Assembly (NCBI GenBank): GCA_002492415.1
Contig: DKYK01000070.1
Location: 4,137-28,532, forward strand
Direction of reading: 5' to 3'
Length of the DNA stretch: 24,396 nucleotides
Source of the DNA: Christensenella sp. UBA7102
Lineage (GTDB): Bacteria > Bacillota > Clostridia > Christensenellales > UBA1750
Shown here: positions 15,052-23,228 of the stretch, in pieces
Position numbering within the stretch: position 1 is the first letter of the stretch
Layout of the letters: every line of letters starts with the position of its first letter
Program-made: the position numbers and the translations under genes
The notes under the pieces: model-generated
What the model was told of the DNA's origin: nothing
The model's database searches: none
What the model saw: only the letters and a program-made list of their open reading frames with translations

Positions 15052-15921
15052 TTGATCAAATTCGACTGGAAAGCGTTTGACTGGAAACGGGAGATGAAGC
15101 AGGATGCGCTGATGGTGGTGGGGTTGCTGTTGATGACGCTCTCCTACAATTTCTTTTTTGTACCCAATCAGCTTGCGCCGGGCGGCGTGACCGGCCTTGC
15201 CACCATCATCTACTATCTGTGGGGCGTGCCGGTGGGTCTGATGAGCGCTGTGATCAACATTCCGCTATTTCTCATCAGCTACAAGAGCATGGGGCGCTCC
15301 TTTGCCGCGCGTTCCCTCGCCGCGATGCTGCTGCTGTCGCTGTTTCTGGACTCTCTTCCCAGCTTTGCCATGACGGAGGATCTTCTGCTGGCTACCATTG
15401 TCGGCGGCGCGCTGCTGGGCGTCGGCCTTGCGATGGTGCTGATGGGCAACGCCTCCACCGGCGGCACGGACCTCGCCTCCGCGGTCATCAACCGCTTGTT
15501 CCCACACCTGAGCTTTGGCACCATCCTGCTGGTAATCGAGCTGTGCATCGTGACTTTCTCCGGCTTTGTGTTCGGCGCGCAGAATGCGCTGTACGCAGGT
15601 GTCTCGCTGTTTTTGACCAGCTATATCGTGGACATGCTGCAGGAAGGCGTCGCGACCTCGCGCCTGTTCTTCATCATCAGCCCCAAGTCCGACCGTATCG
15701 CGCAGCGCATCATGGCGGAGCTGGAGCGCGGCGTGACGGCGCTGTCGGGAAAAGGCCTGTATTCAGGCGGCGACACCAGCGTGATCTTCTCGGTAGTGAG
15801 CAAAAAAGAGGTGCACGCCGTCAAAAAGATCGTGCACGAGGAGGATCCCAACGCATTTGTGGTGCTGACCGTAGCGAACGAGACGATGGGCGAAGGCTTT
15901 TCCCGGCTGATGCCCAAATAG
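15052..15921 (+). CDS. YitT-family membrane protein (DUF161/DUF2179)
   Basis: 289-aa protein with about five to six membrane helices (first 210 residues, including ALMVVGLLLMTLSYNFFFVPNQLAPGGVTGLA and ATIVGGALLGVGLAMVLMG). NASTGGTDLASAVINR is a family hallmark. A cytoplasmic DUF2179 domain follows at about 215-285 (ALSGKGLYSGGDTSVIFSVVSKKE). Function is not established; transport is suspected for the family. The TTG at 15052 is chosen because GGAGGG (15039-15044) lies 7 bases upstream; the TTG at 15046 would be too close. It ends the recX operon before a bidirectional terminator. Confidence 0.9.
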   Translation: MIKFDWKAFDWKREMKQDALMVVGLLLMTLSYNFFFVPNQLAPGGVTGLATIIYYLWGVPVGLMSAVINIPLFLISYKSMGRSFAARSLAAMLLLSLFLDSLPSFAMTEDLLLATIVGGALLGVGLAMVLMGNASTGGTDLASAVINRLFPHLSFGTILLVIELCIVTFSGFVFGAQNALYAGVSLFLTSYIVDMLQEGVATSRLFFIISPKSDRIAQRIMAELERGVTALSGKGLYSGGDTSVIFSVVSKKEVHAVKKIVHEEDPNAFVVLTVANETMGEGFSRLMPK

Positions 15922-15968
15922 AGTGCAGCCCCATTGTCTCGGATAGGGGTGTAAGATAGCGAAATGAG

Positions 15969-16004
15969 CAAAAGGTGCGGCCGCTTAGGTCGCGCCTTTT
16001 GTTT
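15969..16004. terminator. Bidirectional terminator between yitT and GH172
   Basis: CAAAAGGTGCGGCC (15969-15982) pairs with GGTCGCGCCTTTTG (15988-16001), including two G-T wobbles and a 5-base loop, then TTT. The A-rich left and T-rich right ends let it work on both strands. It lies between the convergent yitT and GH172 genes. The rest of 15922-16101 shows nothing. Confidence 0.8.
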
Positions 16005-16101
16005 CGCAATCTATTCCTTATCCTTTTGCAGGGAGACGAGAATCCCATGACCGCAATCGCAAGAACGGGGCTAAACTGCGGCCATTATCATCTCTTTGCC
16101 G

Positions 16102-17160
16102 TTAGATGATCTCCAGCTCGTCCACCGTGCCCAGCGGCGCGACGATGGGATTGGGATGGTCGAGGTAGTAGTAGGCGACGGAGGCAATGTCGTCCTGCAG
16201 CGGAAGGTACCTTCCGCCCGACCGCCAGCCCAGCGCCTGGATGGTGACGCGGATGTCCTGCTGGAAATAGATGGGATCGGCCAGGTGCCAGCGATACAGG
16301 CCGAAGCGCGTCTGCGAGCGATAAACGCCATCCGGGCGGATGACCTGCGCCAGGCCGGAATGGGGCGTCGTAAAGGTCTGGTACTCGTGCGTGGCCTGGT
16401 TTTCAAAATTATAGGAACCGCAGAAGTAATCCTCTGTGCCCGTGCCGCAGATGGTGGGGTACTCGCAGTCACCGTCGAGGAAGAACTTGATCTCCCCTTC
16501 TCCCCACCAGCCGGTGTTGTTCACGCCCCAGCACATATAGGTGCCCACATAGCTGCCGCGGCCCGACACGCCTTCGAGCAGCGTGTAGTTCTGCTGATAG
16601 GGCAGCGGGTTGACGCGGCGGAACTGCGCATGGAAGTAGCCCGCATCCTCCTCAACGGGCTGAACCGTGTAGGTGATCTGATAGTAGATGGTGGCGCGGC
16701 TCTGCCCGCGGTTCTCCAGCGTCACGCGGAAGCCTTTGCGGTAGGGCATCTCCCAGTAGCAGTTAAACGCCGAGCCGGGATTGACGCAGACGGCCAGCGA
16801 GGACACCTGCGCATAGCTGCCCCAGCCGCAGGCAAAGAAGTCGCCCAACGGGCACTCGACGGAGGGCGTGTCGCATCCGTCCCAGTAAATGCGCAGGATC
16901 TGACTGCGCCAGTCGCCGGTGGGGGTGAGCCAGATATGCCGTATGACGCCCGAGCCGGCGACATTGGCCAGCGTCAACGTCTCCCCCGCCTCCACATGCA
17001 GGTAAGGGTTGACCTTCCAGCCCGTGCCCAGGTCGCGCGCGGCATTTCTTGCCGTGCCCAGCTCCAGCGGCGTCGCGCCGCCGCGCCCCTTCTCGCCGGT
17101 GAGGTTTTCAGGGCAAACGGAGCGCGTCTCATAAGGGGAAATGTGGGGAAGGTTCATCAT
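16102..17160 (-). CDS. GH172 (DUF2961) glycoside hydrolase
   Basis: 352-aa protein of the DUF2961 family, now GH172, whose studied members act on fructofuranosides or arabinofuranosides. Hallmarks: GSGVIRHIWLTPTGDWRSQILRIYWDG (about 69-95), CPLGDFFACGWG, MPYRKGFRVTLENRG, WWGEGEIKFFLDGD (E221/E223) and GTGTEDYFCGSYNFE (E243-D244). The last two carry acidic residues expected at the active site. There is no signal peptide, so it should work on imported sugars. The ATG at 17160 follows AAGGAG by about 12 bases. It is divergent from fucI with a mirrored promoter region, which suggests a shared sugar pathway. Confidence 0.88.
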   Translation of the reverse strand: MMNLPHISPYETRSVCPENLTGEKGRGGATPLELGTARNAARDLGTGWKVNPYLHVEAGETLTLANVAGSGVIRHIWLTPTGDWRSQILRIYWDGCDTPSVECPLGDFFACGWGSYAQVSSLAVCVNPGSAFNCYWEMPYRKGFRVTLENRGQSRATIYYQITYTVQPVEEDAGYFHAQFRRVNPLPYQQNYTLLEGVSGRGSYVGTYMCWGVNNTGWWGEGEIKFFLDGDCEYPTICGTGTEDYFCGSYNFENQATHEYQTFTTPHSGLAQVIRPDGVYRSQTRFGLYRWHLADPIYFQQDIRVTIQALGWRSGGRYLPLQDDIASVAYYYLDHPNPIVAPLGTVDELEII

Positions 17161-17200
17161 AAATCGATGCCACTCCTTTTTGTTTTTAATGTGCGCTTCT

Positions 17201-17229
17201 ATGGTACGCCAGGAAGGCTGCGCTGTCAA
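17201..17229 (-). promoter_or_regulatory. Promoter for the GH172 gene
   Basis: On the minus strand a perfect -35 TTGACA (17229-17224), a 17-base spacer and TACCAT (17206-17201). The -35 lies inside the left arm of the inverted repeat at 17225-17282. Confidence 0.65.
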
Positions 17230-17282
17230 GCGGAGTTTCGCTATGTGGAAAAAAGCTTCGAAGCTCACCGCACCCGCTTGAC
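17225..17282. repeat. 9-bp inverted repeat covering both divergent -35 boxes
   Basis: GTCAAGCGG (17225-17233) and CCGCTTGAC (17274-17282) are perfect inverted copies with arm centres 49 bases apart. Each arm overlaps the -35 of the promoter leading away from it. This is a candidate two-site operator for a regulator of both the GH172 gene and the fucI operon. Confidence 0.45.
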
Positions 17283-17306
17283 CTTTCCCCTTGTTTAACA
17301 TACAAT
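17278..17306 (+). promoter_or_regulatory. Promoter for the fucI operon
   Basis: TTGACC (17278-17283), a 17-base spacer and TACAAT (17301-17306), 43 bases before the fucI ATG. Confidence 0.75.
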
Positions 17307-17349
17307 AAACATAGAATTCCTCTCCATATTCATAAGGAGGTCAGAATCA

Positions 17350-19167
17350 ATGGAAGCATTCAAAAAGAACGCGCCTGAAAACAAGCTGCATGGCGATTTG
17401 CCCAAGGTAGGCATCCGTCCCGTCATCGATGGTCGCCGCAAGGGCATCCGGGAGAGCCTGGAAGAGCAGACGATGGCCATGGCAACCTCTGTCGCCCGGC
17501 TCATCACCGGCGAGCTGCGGCATCCCTGCGGGCTGCCCGTGGAGTGCGTGATCTCCGACACCACCATCGGCGGTTTTGCGGAGGCCGCGGACTGCGACGC
17601 CAAATTCGCGAGAGAGAACGTGGGGCTGACCATCACCGTCACACCCTGCTGGTGCTATGGCAGCGAAACCATTGACATGGACCCGCTGCGCCCCAAGGCA
17701 ATCTGGGGCTTTAACGGCACTGAGCGCCCCGGCGCTGTGTACCTGGCCTCCGCGCTGGCCTCACACAACCAGAAGGGCCTGCCCGCCTTCTCCATCTACG
17801 GCCATGACGTGCAGGACGCGAACGACCGCAGCATCCCCGCGGACGCGAAGGAAAAGCTGCTGCGCTTTGCGCGCGCCGGCCTTGCGGTGGCCACGCTGCG
17901 CGGCAAGGCTTATCTGGGCATGGGCGGCATGAGTATGGGCATCGGCGGCTCCATCATGAACGCGCCCTTTCTGGAAAAGTATCTGGGCCTGCGCATGGAG
18001 CAGGTGGATATGTGCGAGTTCACCCGCCGCTGGGAGGAAGGCATCTACGACCACGAGGAGCTCGCGCTGGCCAAGGAATGGGTGAAGGAATACATCCACA
18101 TCGGCTGGGACAAAAACCCCGATTCCGTGCGCCACGATGACGAGAAAAAGGCCGAGGTCATGGAAAAGTGCATCCTGATGACCATGATTGCGCGCGACCT
18201 GATGCAGGGCAACAAGAAGCTGGCCGGGATGGGCTTTGTGGAGGAATCCAACGGGCACAACGCCATCGCGGGCGGCTTCCAGGGCCAGCGCCAGTGGACC
18301 GACCACTATCCCAACGGAGACATGATGGAGGCGCTGCTCAACTCCTCCTTTGACTGGAATGGCATCCGCGAACCCATGATCGTTGCGACGGAGAACGACC
18401 ATCTCAACGGCCTGGCAATGCTGCTGGGCAAGCTGGTGACGGGTCGAGCGCAGGGCTTTGCCGACGTGCGCACCTACTGGAGTCCCGAGGCCATCGAGCG
18501 CGTGACAGGCTGGAAGCCCGAGGGCTACGCTGAGCACGGCATGATCCACCTGATCAACTCAGGCTCCGTCACACTGGAGGCCAGCGGCGCGTGCACGGAC
18601 GAAGCGGGCAATCCCGTCATCAAGCCGTGGTGGGACCTCGCGCCTGAGGATGCCAAGGCCTGCCTGGACGCCACGCAGTTCTGCTACGCCGACCTGTTCT
18701 ATTTCCGTGGCGGCGGATATTCTTCGCATCTGGTCAGCCGTGGCGGCATGCCCGTGACCATGAGCCGCCTGAACCTGATCGACGGCCTCGGACCGGTGCT
18801 GCAAATCGCCGAGGGCTACACCTGCGAGCTGCCCGAGAACGTTCATGACATCATTGACCAGCGCACCGACCCCACCTGGCCCACCACCTGGTTCGCACCG
18901 CGACTGACGGGCAAGGGCGCGTTCACCGACGTCTATTCCGTAATGGCGCACTGGGGCGCGAACCACGGCGCGTTCAGCTACGGCCACATTGGCGCGGATC
19001 TGATCACGCTGGCCTCCATGCTGCGCATCCCCGTGTGCATGCACAATGTGCCCGAGGACAAGATTTATCGCCCCAGCATGTGGGACGCTTTCGGCACGAG
19101 CGATCTGGAGGGCGCCGACTATCGCGCCTGCGCTGCGCTGGGCCCGCTGTACGGCAAACAGCTGTAA
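17350..19167 (+). CDS. fucI: L-fucose isomerase
   Basis: 605-aa isomerase converting L-fucose to L-fuculose (some relatives also act on D-arabinose). The sequence follows the FucI family along its whole length: PKVGIRPVIDGRRKGIRESLEEQT at the start, TITVTPCWCYGSETIDMDP (about 94-112), RGKAYLGMGGMSMGIGGS, GGFQGQRQWTDHYPNGDMMEALLNSSFDWNG (about 308-338), ATENDHLNG (346-354) and AHWGANHGAFSYGHIGADL near 533-551. The last three regions hold the acidic and histidine residues expected to bind Mn2+. E. coli FucI is 591 aa, and no truncation is seen. AAGGAGG lies 9 bases before the ATG. First gene of a four-gene operon; fuculokinase and aldolase are not in the window. Confidence 0.93.
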   Translation: MEAFKKNAPENKLHGDLPKVGIRPVIDGRRKGIRESLEEQTMAMATSVARLITGELRHPCGLPVECVISDTTIGGFAEAADCDAKFARENVGLTITVTPCWCYGSETIDMDPLRPKAIWGFNGTERPGAVYLASALASHNQKGLPAFSIYGHDVQDANDRSIPADAKEKLLRFARAGLAVATLRGKAYLGMGGMSMGIGGSIMNAPFLEKYLGLRMEQVDMCEFTRRWEEGIYDHEELALAKEWVKEYIHIGWDKNPDSVRHDDEKKAEVMEKCILMTMIARDLMQGNKKLAGMGFVEESNGHNAIAGGFQGQRQWTDHYPNGDMMEALLNSSFDWNGIREPMIVATENDHLNGLAMLLGKLVTGRAQGFADVRTYWSPEAIERVTGWKPEGYAEHGMIHLINSGSVTLEASGACTDEAGNPVIKPWWDLAPEDAKACLDATQFCYADLFYFRGGGYSSHLVSRGGMPVTMSRLNLIDGLGPVLQIAEGYTCELPENVHDIIDQRTDPTWPTTWFAPRLTGKGAFTDVYSVMAHWGANHGAFSYGHIGADLITLASMLRIPVCMHNVPEDKIYRPSMWDAFGTSDLEGADYRACAALGPLYGKQL

Positions 19168-19182
19168 AGGGAGGTATTTGTT

Positions 19183-20058
19183 ATGCGTCTGGTCACACAG
19201 ACGGATTTGATCACAAAACGCATCGGAGACGAGAGCTGTGTGCGCATGCTTGCGCGCTCGGGCTTTGACGCCATCGATTGGTCCTTCTTTGAGATGACGG
19301 AGGGAACGGGCGTCTGGTGCACAGATGGCTGGAAGGAGCACGCGCAAGCGCTGCGTTCCCTTGCAAACGAGCTTGGCGTGGGCTTTTCGCAGGCGCACGC
19401 CCCCTTCCCCTCCTCGCGCGGCACGCAGCCCTTTGACACCGTGATCGTGGAACGTATCATCCGTTCAATGGAGGTCGCATCCATACTCGGCGTGCAAAAC
19501 ATCGTGGTGCACCCCAAGCAGCACCTGGAGTACAGCCGGCATCGCCAGCAGCTGTTCGATGAGAATGTTGCGTTCTACAAGCTGCTGATGCCGCACGCGC
19601 ACCGGCTGAACCTGACGGTCTGCACCGAAAACATGTGGCAGACCGATCCCAACCGCAATTACATTGTGGACAGCGTCTGCGCGCCGCCGGACGAATTCTG
19701 CGCGCTCATCGACGCAGTGGACGATCCGTGCCTTGCCGCCTGCTTGGACGTGGGGCACTGTGCGCTGACGGGATGGGACATTCCCGACTTCATCCGCGCG
19801 CTGGGGCCGCGTCTGCACGCGCTGCACCTTCACGATGTCAACTACGTGCGCGACTGCCATACATTGCCCTTCCAGGAAAAGCTTCCGTGGGAAGACATCA
19901 TGGCAGCGCTTGGAGAAACGGACTATGCAGGCGACTTCACTTTTGAGGCCAACAACTTCCTGCTCAATCTGCCCAACGAGCTGCTTGAGCCCGCCTGCAC
20001 CTTTATGGCGCGCACCGGCCGCTATCTGATGAGCCGTATTGAAGCGCACAGAGCATAA
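19183..20058 (+). CDS. Sugar-phosphate isomerase/epimerase (xylose isomerase-like barrel)
   Basis: 291-aa TIM-barrel protein of the AP_endonuc_2 type. Likely metal ligands are E149 (in CTENM), D189 and H192 (in LDVGH), H215 or H217 (in LHLHDVN) and E255 (in FTFEANN). AHAPFP (71-76) and VVHP (108-111) are also typical. Such enzymes isomerise or epimerise keto-sugars or inositol-type compounds; the exact substrate cannot be read. It starts 15 bases after fucI with GGGAGG upstream, so it probably handles the isomerase product or a related sugar. No signal peptide. Confidence 0.85.
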   Translation: MRLVTQTDLITKRIGDESCVRMLARSGFDAIDWSFFEMTEGTGVWCTDGWKEHAQALRSLANELGVGFSQAHAPFPSSRGTQPFDTVIVERIIRSMEVASILGVQNIVVHPKQHLEYSRHRQQLFDENVAFYKLLMPHAHRLNLTVCTENMWQTDPNRNYIVDSVCAPPDEFCALIDAVDDPCLAACLDVGHCALTGWDIPDFIRALGPRLHALHLHDVNYVRDCHTLPFQEKLPWEDIMAALGETDYAGDFTFEANNFLLNLPNELLEPACTFMARTGRYLMSRIEAHRA

Positions 20059-20089
20059 ACCCATCATCAAAACAAAAGGAGTAACTCTC

Positions 20090-21007
20090 ATGACCCGAGA
20101 ACAGCTTTTGAAGAACCTTCAAGTTCCCGTCGGCCCCATCGATGTGGTGCTGGACACCGATACCTACAACGAAATCGACGACCAATTCGCATTGTCCTAT
20201 CTGCTGCGGTCGGGCGAAAAGCTCACCGTCAAGGCGCTGTGCGCAGCGCCCTTCTTCAACGACAACTCGACCTCTCCCGAGGACGGCATGGAGCGCAGCT
20301 ACCGCGAGATCTTCAACCTGCTGCACTTGGCGGAACGCGAGGATCTGAACCCCGTCGTGTTCGAAGGTTCGCGCACCTATCTTCCCGACGAGCACACGGC
20401 CGTGGATTCCCCCGCTGCACGCGAGCTGGTGCGTCTGGCCAAGGGCTACAGCCCGGAAAAGCCTCTGTACGTGGTGGCCATCGGCGCCATCACCAACGTG
20501 GCCTCCGCTCTGCTGCTGGATCCCTCCATCGCGGATAACGTTGTGATCGCATGGCTGGGCGGGCATTCGCTGGAATGGCCCGAGACGAGTGAGTTCAACA
20601 TGATGCAGGATGTGCCCGCTGCGCGTGTAGTGTTCGGCTGCGGCGCGCCCGTGGTGCAGCTGCCCTGCATGGGCGTGGTGGATCATTTCTACGCCACCGG
20701 GCCGGAGCTGCGCTACTGGCTGGGCGGCAAAAACGCATTGTGCGACTATTTGGTGGCGCACACCGAAGAAGCCGCGAACGCCTATGCAGCGGGCAAGGTG
20801 TGGAGCCGCGTAATCTGGGACGTGACGGCGGTGGGCTGGCTGCTCAACGATGACAACCGCCTGATGGAAAGCCGCATCATCCCCGCGCCGCTGCCGCAGT
20901 GCGACCATCATTACAGCATCGACTTTACGCGCCATCCGTCCTGTTATGTTTGGCGCATCCATCGCGATGCTCTGATGCAGGATCTGGTAGAAAAGCTCAC
21001 CCGTTAA
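20090..21007 (+). CDS. Nucleoside hydrolase-like protein with altered Asp motif
   Basis: 305-aa protein of the inosine-uridine nucleoside hydrolase fold. The N-terminal metal motif reads D22-T-D24-T-Y-N-E-I-D30-D31, two residues longer than the classical DxDxxxDD. VVAIGAITNVASALLLDPSIADNVVIAWLGG (about 123-153) is typical, and VIWDVTAVGWLL supplies the C-terminal aspartate region. Classical members remove the base from ribonucleosides, but variants with this spaced motif may use other N- or O-glycosides. AAAGGAG lies 8 bases before the ATG. It is the third gene of the fucI operon, which hints at a glycoside substrate rather than purine salvage. Confidence 0.83.
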   Translation: MTREQLLKNLQVPVGPIDVVLDTDTYNEIDDQFALSYLLRSGEKLTVKALCAAPFFNDNSTSPEDGMERSYREIFNLLHLAEREDLNPVVFEGSRTYLPDEHTAVDSPAARELVRLAKGYSPEKPLYVVAIGAITNVASALLLDPSIADNVVIAWLGGHSLEWPETSEFNMMQDVPAARVVFGCGAPVVQLPCMGVVDHFYATGPELRYWLGGKNALCDYLVAHTEEAANAYAAGKVWSRVIWDVTAVGWLLNDDNRLMESRIIPAPLPQCDHHYSIDFTRHPSCYVWRIHRDALMQDLVEKLTR

Positions 21008-21019
21008 GACCTAACGAGC

Positions 21020-21772
21020 ATGTATAGTCTGAACTGGAAAATGCGGCAATGCCGCAAGCCTTCCCCGATGCGGCTGCAATACATTCTGCGGCTGGCCTTC
21101 CGCAGCGCGGTGCTTGCTGCAGGACTGCTGTTTTGGCTGTGCGAACTCGATGTGTTTGACATCCTCTCTGGGTGGAATTTCTTTGCCGCGCCGTCGTTGT
21201 GGCATGTGCTGTGGGGCATCTGGGTGCTGAGCATGCTCACGCAACTCATCCCCCTCCCCCACGGCGTGCCTCTGGGTTCGCAGAAGCTGTTCCGGCAGCG
21301 CTTTCAATCCGCTGGGCAGTGGGACACGCAGGCGCTGCACACGTACTTGCGCGAAAAGAACCGCCGCGCGCTGCTGACGATGGCGCTCTGGTGCGCGATG
21401 CTCGCGATTGTGGGCGCGTTGCGGCTGTGCGGCGTGCTTACCGACCGCGAGTTGCTGATGCTGACGCTCCTGTTTTATGTGGGCGATCTGGTGTGCGTGC
21501 TGGTCTTCTGCCCCTTTCGCCTGCTGATGGGCAGCCGGTGCTGCACAGTCTGCCGCATCTATAACTGGGATCATTTCTTCATGTTCTCGCCGCTGCTCTT
21601 TTCGCGGGGATTCTTCGGTTTGAGCCTTGCGGCGCTGTCTGTTGTGACGATAGTGGTCTGGGAAGCGGTGTTGCTGCGCCATCCCGAACGATTCTGGGAA
21701 GGCAGTAACCGTGCGCTGCGCTGCGGCGCCTGTACCGATAAGCTGTGCACACAGTTCTGTCCAAGGAAATAG
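21020..21772 (+). CDS. Membrane protein with two cysteine clusters
   Basis: 250-aa integral membrane protein. Hydrophobic segments at about 22-41, 58-77, 117-138, 145-168 and 186-216. Two cysteine groups stand out. One is C164-x9-C174-C175-x2-C178 at the end of helix 4 (FCPFRLLMGSRCCTVCRIYNW). The other is a C-terminal C235-x2-C238-x4-C243-x3-C247. Both could be on the same side of the membrane and bind a metal or Fe-S centre; this is inference. Similar 'CCTxCRIxNWD' proteins occur in Clostridia without a known role. It starts 12 bases after the nucleoside hydrolase gene with only a weak RBS (ACGAG). It is probably last in the operon. Confidence 0.7.
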   Translation: MYSLNWKMRQCRKPSPMRLQYILRLAFRSAVLAAGLLFWLCELDVFDILSGWNFFAAPSLWHVLWGIWVLSMLTQLIPLPHGVPLGSQKLFRQRFQSAGQWDTQALHTYLREKNRRALLTMALWCAMLAIVGALRLCGVLTDRELLMLTLLFYVGDLVCVLVFCPFRLLMGSRCCTVCRIYNWDHFFMFSPLLFSRGFFGLSLAALSVVTIVVWEAVLLRHPERFWEGSNRALRCGACTDKLCTQFCPRK

Positions 21773-21784
21773 CCTCTACGCGCC

Positions 21785-21820
21785 AAAAGGCTCCGAATGC
21801 CGAAGCATTCGGAGCCTTTT
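21785..21820. terminator. Bidirectional terminator, 16-bp perfect stem
   Basis: AAAAGGCTCCGAATGC (21785-21800), loop CGAA, GCATTCGGAGCCTTTT (21805-21820). It lies between the convergent stops at 21772 and 21835 and has A and T ends suited to both strands. Confidence 0.92.
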
Positions 21821-21834
21821 GCTTACCTGAAAAC

Positions 21835-23046
21835 TTAGGGACGGTTGAGGGTGCCGTCGGGACGGCGGCAGTTGGTCCACTGCGGCAGCTTCTCGGAGCA
21901 GGGGAACTTCTTGGCCAGTTCCTCGTCGATATCAATGCCCAGGCCAGGATTGCTGTTGGGATACACATAGCCCTTGCGCAGTTCAGGGCAGCCGGGGAAC
22001 ACATCCAAAGAGGCCTGCTTGAAGCCCGCCCACTCCTGAATACCGAAGTTCCAGCTGGAGACATCCAGATGAATGTCCGCGGCGTGGCCGACAGGAGAGG
22101 TGTCTCCCGGGCCGTGCCAGGCGGTGCGCACCGAGAAGGCCTCGGCCATATTGGCCAGCTTCTTTGCGGGCGTGATGCCGCCGATCTGGGAGACATGGCA
22201 GCGGATGTAGTCGATGAGCTTGTTGGCAATCAACGGCGTGATCTCGCGCGGGTTGTTGAACAACTCGCCCATGGCGATGGGGGTATGCGTCTGGCGGCGC
22301 ATGATCTCGAACCACTCGTTCTGCTCGGGGGCCAGGCTGTCCTCGTAGAAGAACAGGCGATAGGGCTCCAGCTCCTTGGCCAGGCGAACGGACTCGATGG
22401 GATCGAGGTGCTCATGCACGTCGTGGCAGAACTCCACATTGAAGCCAAAGCGGTTGCGCATGTAATCAAACAGCTTGGTAACGCTCAGCTGATATCCCAG
22501 CGGATCATAGTACGCGCCGGTGCAAGCACCATCGGGCCGCATGGATTCCAGCGCCTGCTCATAGGCATTTCCGCCGTAGCCGCCATGCTGGATGCGGATG
22601 ACCTGCACACCGTCTTCCATAAAGGCCTGCACCTTGTCGCCTACTTCTTCCAGGGTACGGCCGTCGGCATGACGATAGACGCGCGCAGCCTCGCGCACCT
22701 TGCCGCCCAGCAGGTCGTAAACGGGCATATTCGCCATCTTGCCCTTGATGTCCCACAGTGCTTCATCCACGCCGGAGATGGCGTTGTTGAGCACAGGGCC
22801 ATTGCGCCAGTAGGCGCTGACCATGCTCATCTGCCAGATGTCCTCAATGCGGGTGACGTCCTTCCCCACCAGCAGCGGCTTCATGTAGTTGGTCACTGCG
22901 TGCGCAACCGTCATCCAGCGCTGGGTATAGGTGGCGCATCCAATGCCGTACAGACCGGGCTCAGAGGTCACAACCTTGACGATGACCAGAGGAATGCCTT
23001 CCGGGGCGGTACAGATCGGGTAGATGTCCTTAATCGTAACAGCCAT
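21835..23046 (-). CDS. Enolase-superfamily dehydratase, mannonate dehydratase/RspA type
   Basis: 403-aa protein of the RspA/ManD subgroup, some of which dehydrate D-mannonate or D-gluconate. It begins MAVTIKDIYPICTAPEG, as the subgroup does. Mg2+ ligands are D209, E235 (FFYEDSLAP) and E261 (AMGELFNN). H211 (CHDVHEH) and Y157 (HGGYGGN) are the likely acid/base residues, and H311 lies in AWHGPGDTSPVGH. All are kept, so activity is expected; sugar specificity cannot be read. GGAGGG lies 8 bases before the ATG at 23046; an upstream start at 23091 lies on the -10 and is rejected. Convergent to the fucI operon, with its own promoter. Confidence 0.88.
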   Translation of the reverse strand: MAVTIKDIYPICTAPEGIPLVIVKVVTSEPGLYGIGCATYTQRWMTVAHAVTNYMKPLLVGKDVTRIEDIWQMSMVSAYWRNGPVLNNAISGVDEALWDIKGKMANMPVYDLLGGKVREAARVYRHADGRTLEEVGDKVQAFMEDGVQVIRIQHGGYGGNAYEQALESMRPDGACTGAYYDPLGYQLSVTKLFDYMRNRFGFNVEFCHDVHEHLDPIESVRLAKELEPYRLFFYEDSLAPEQNEWFEIMRRQTHTPIAMGELFNNPREITPLIANKLIDYIRCHVSQIGGITPAKKLANMAEAFSVRTAWHGPGDTSPVGHAADIHLDVSSWNFGIQEWAGFKQASLDVFPGCPELRKGYVYPNSNPGLGIDIDEELAKKFPCSEKLPQWTNCRRPDGTLNRP

Positions 23047-23089
23047 TACAAAAGCCCTCCTTAATCTAAAGGTATGTTTTTGTAATACC

Positions 23090-23118
23090 ATTATACGATG
23101 AACGCCGCTCTATTTCAA
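23090..23118 (-). promoter_or_regulatory. Promoter for the mannonate dehydratase-like gene
   Basis: On the minus strand TTGAAA (23118-23113), a 17-base spacer and a perfect TATAAT (23095-23090), 43 bases before the ATG. Confidence 0.8.
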
Positions 23119-23166
23119 GACAGGAACGGAAATCCCCCGCATTATATTCCGTATCATGAAACCCTC

Positions 23167-23195
23167 TTGCATGCAGACATTAATTGCGGTATAGT
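23167..23195 (+). promoter_or_regulatory. Promoter for the gene at 23229
   Basis: TTGCAT (23167-23172), a 17-base spacer and TATAGT (23190-23195), followed by AAGGAGAGG before the ATG. It has the same -35 as the DUF3006 promoter. Confidence 0.7.
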
Positions 23196-23228
23196 GAAAA
23201 AAGCGATTGTGAGCAAGGAGAGGACGTC

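Noticed and set aside
16096..17298. Plus-strand open frame opposite the GH172 gene
   Set aside because: Shadow frame. The minus strand carries the DUF2961 motifs, and the plus frame runs through the divergent promoter region.
21745..23064. Long plus-strand open frame opposite the dehydratase gene
   Set aside because: The minus strand encodes a complete enolase-superfamily enzyme with all ligands. The plus frame also runs through the terminator at 21785-21820.
23161..23228. Earlier ATG start for the gene at 23229
   Set aside because: The ATG at 23184 lies between the -35 and -10 of a good promoter, and the RBS fits the ATG at 23229.
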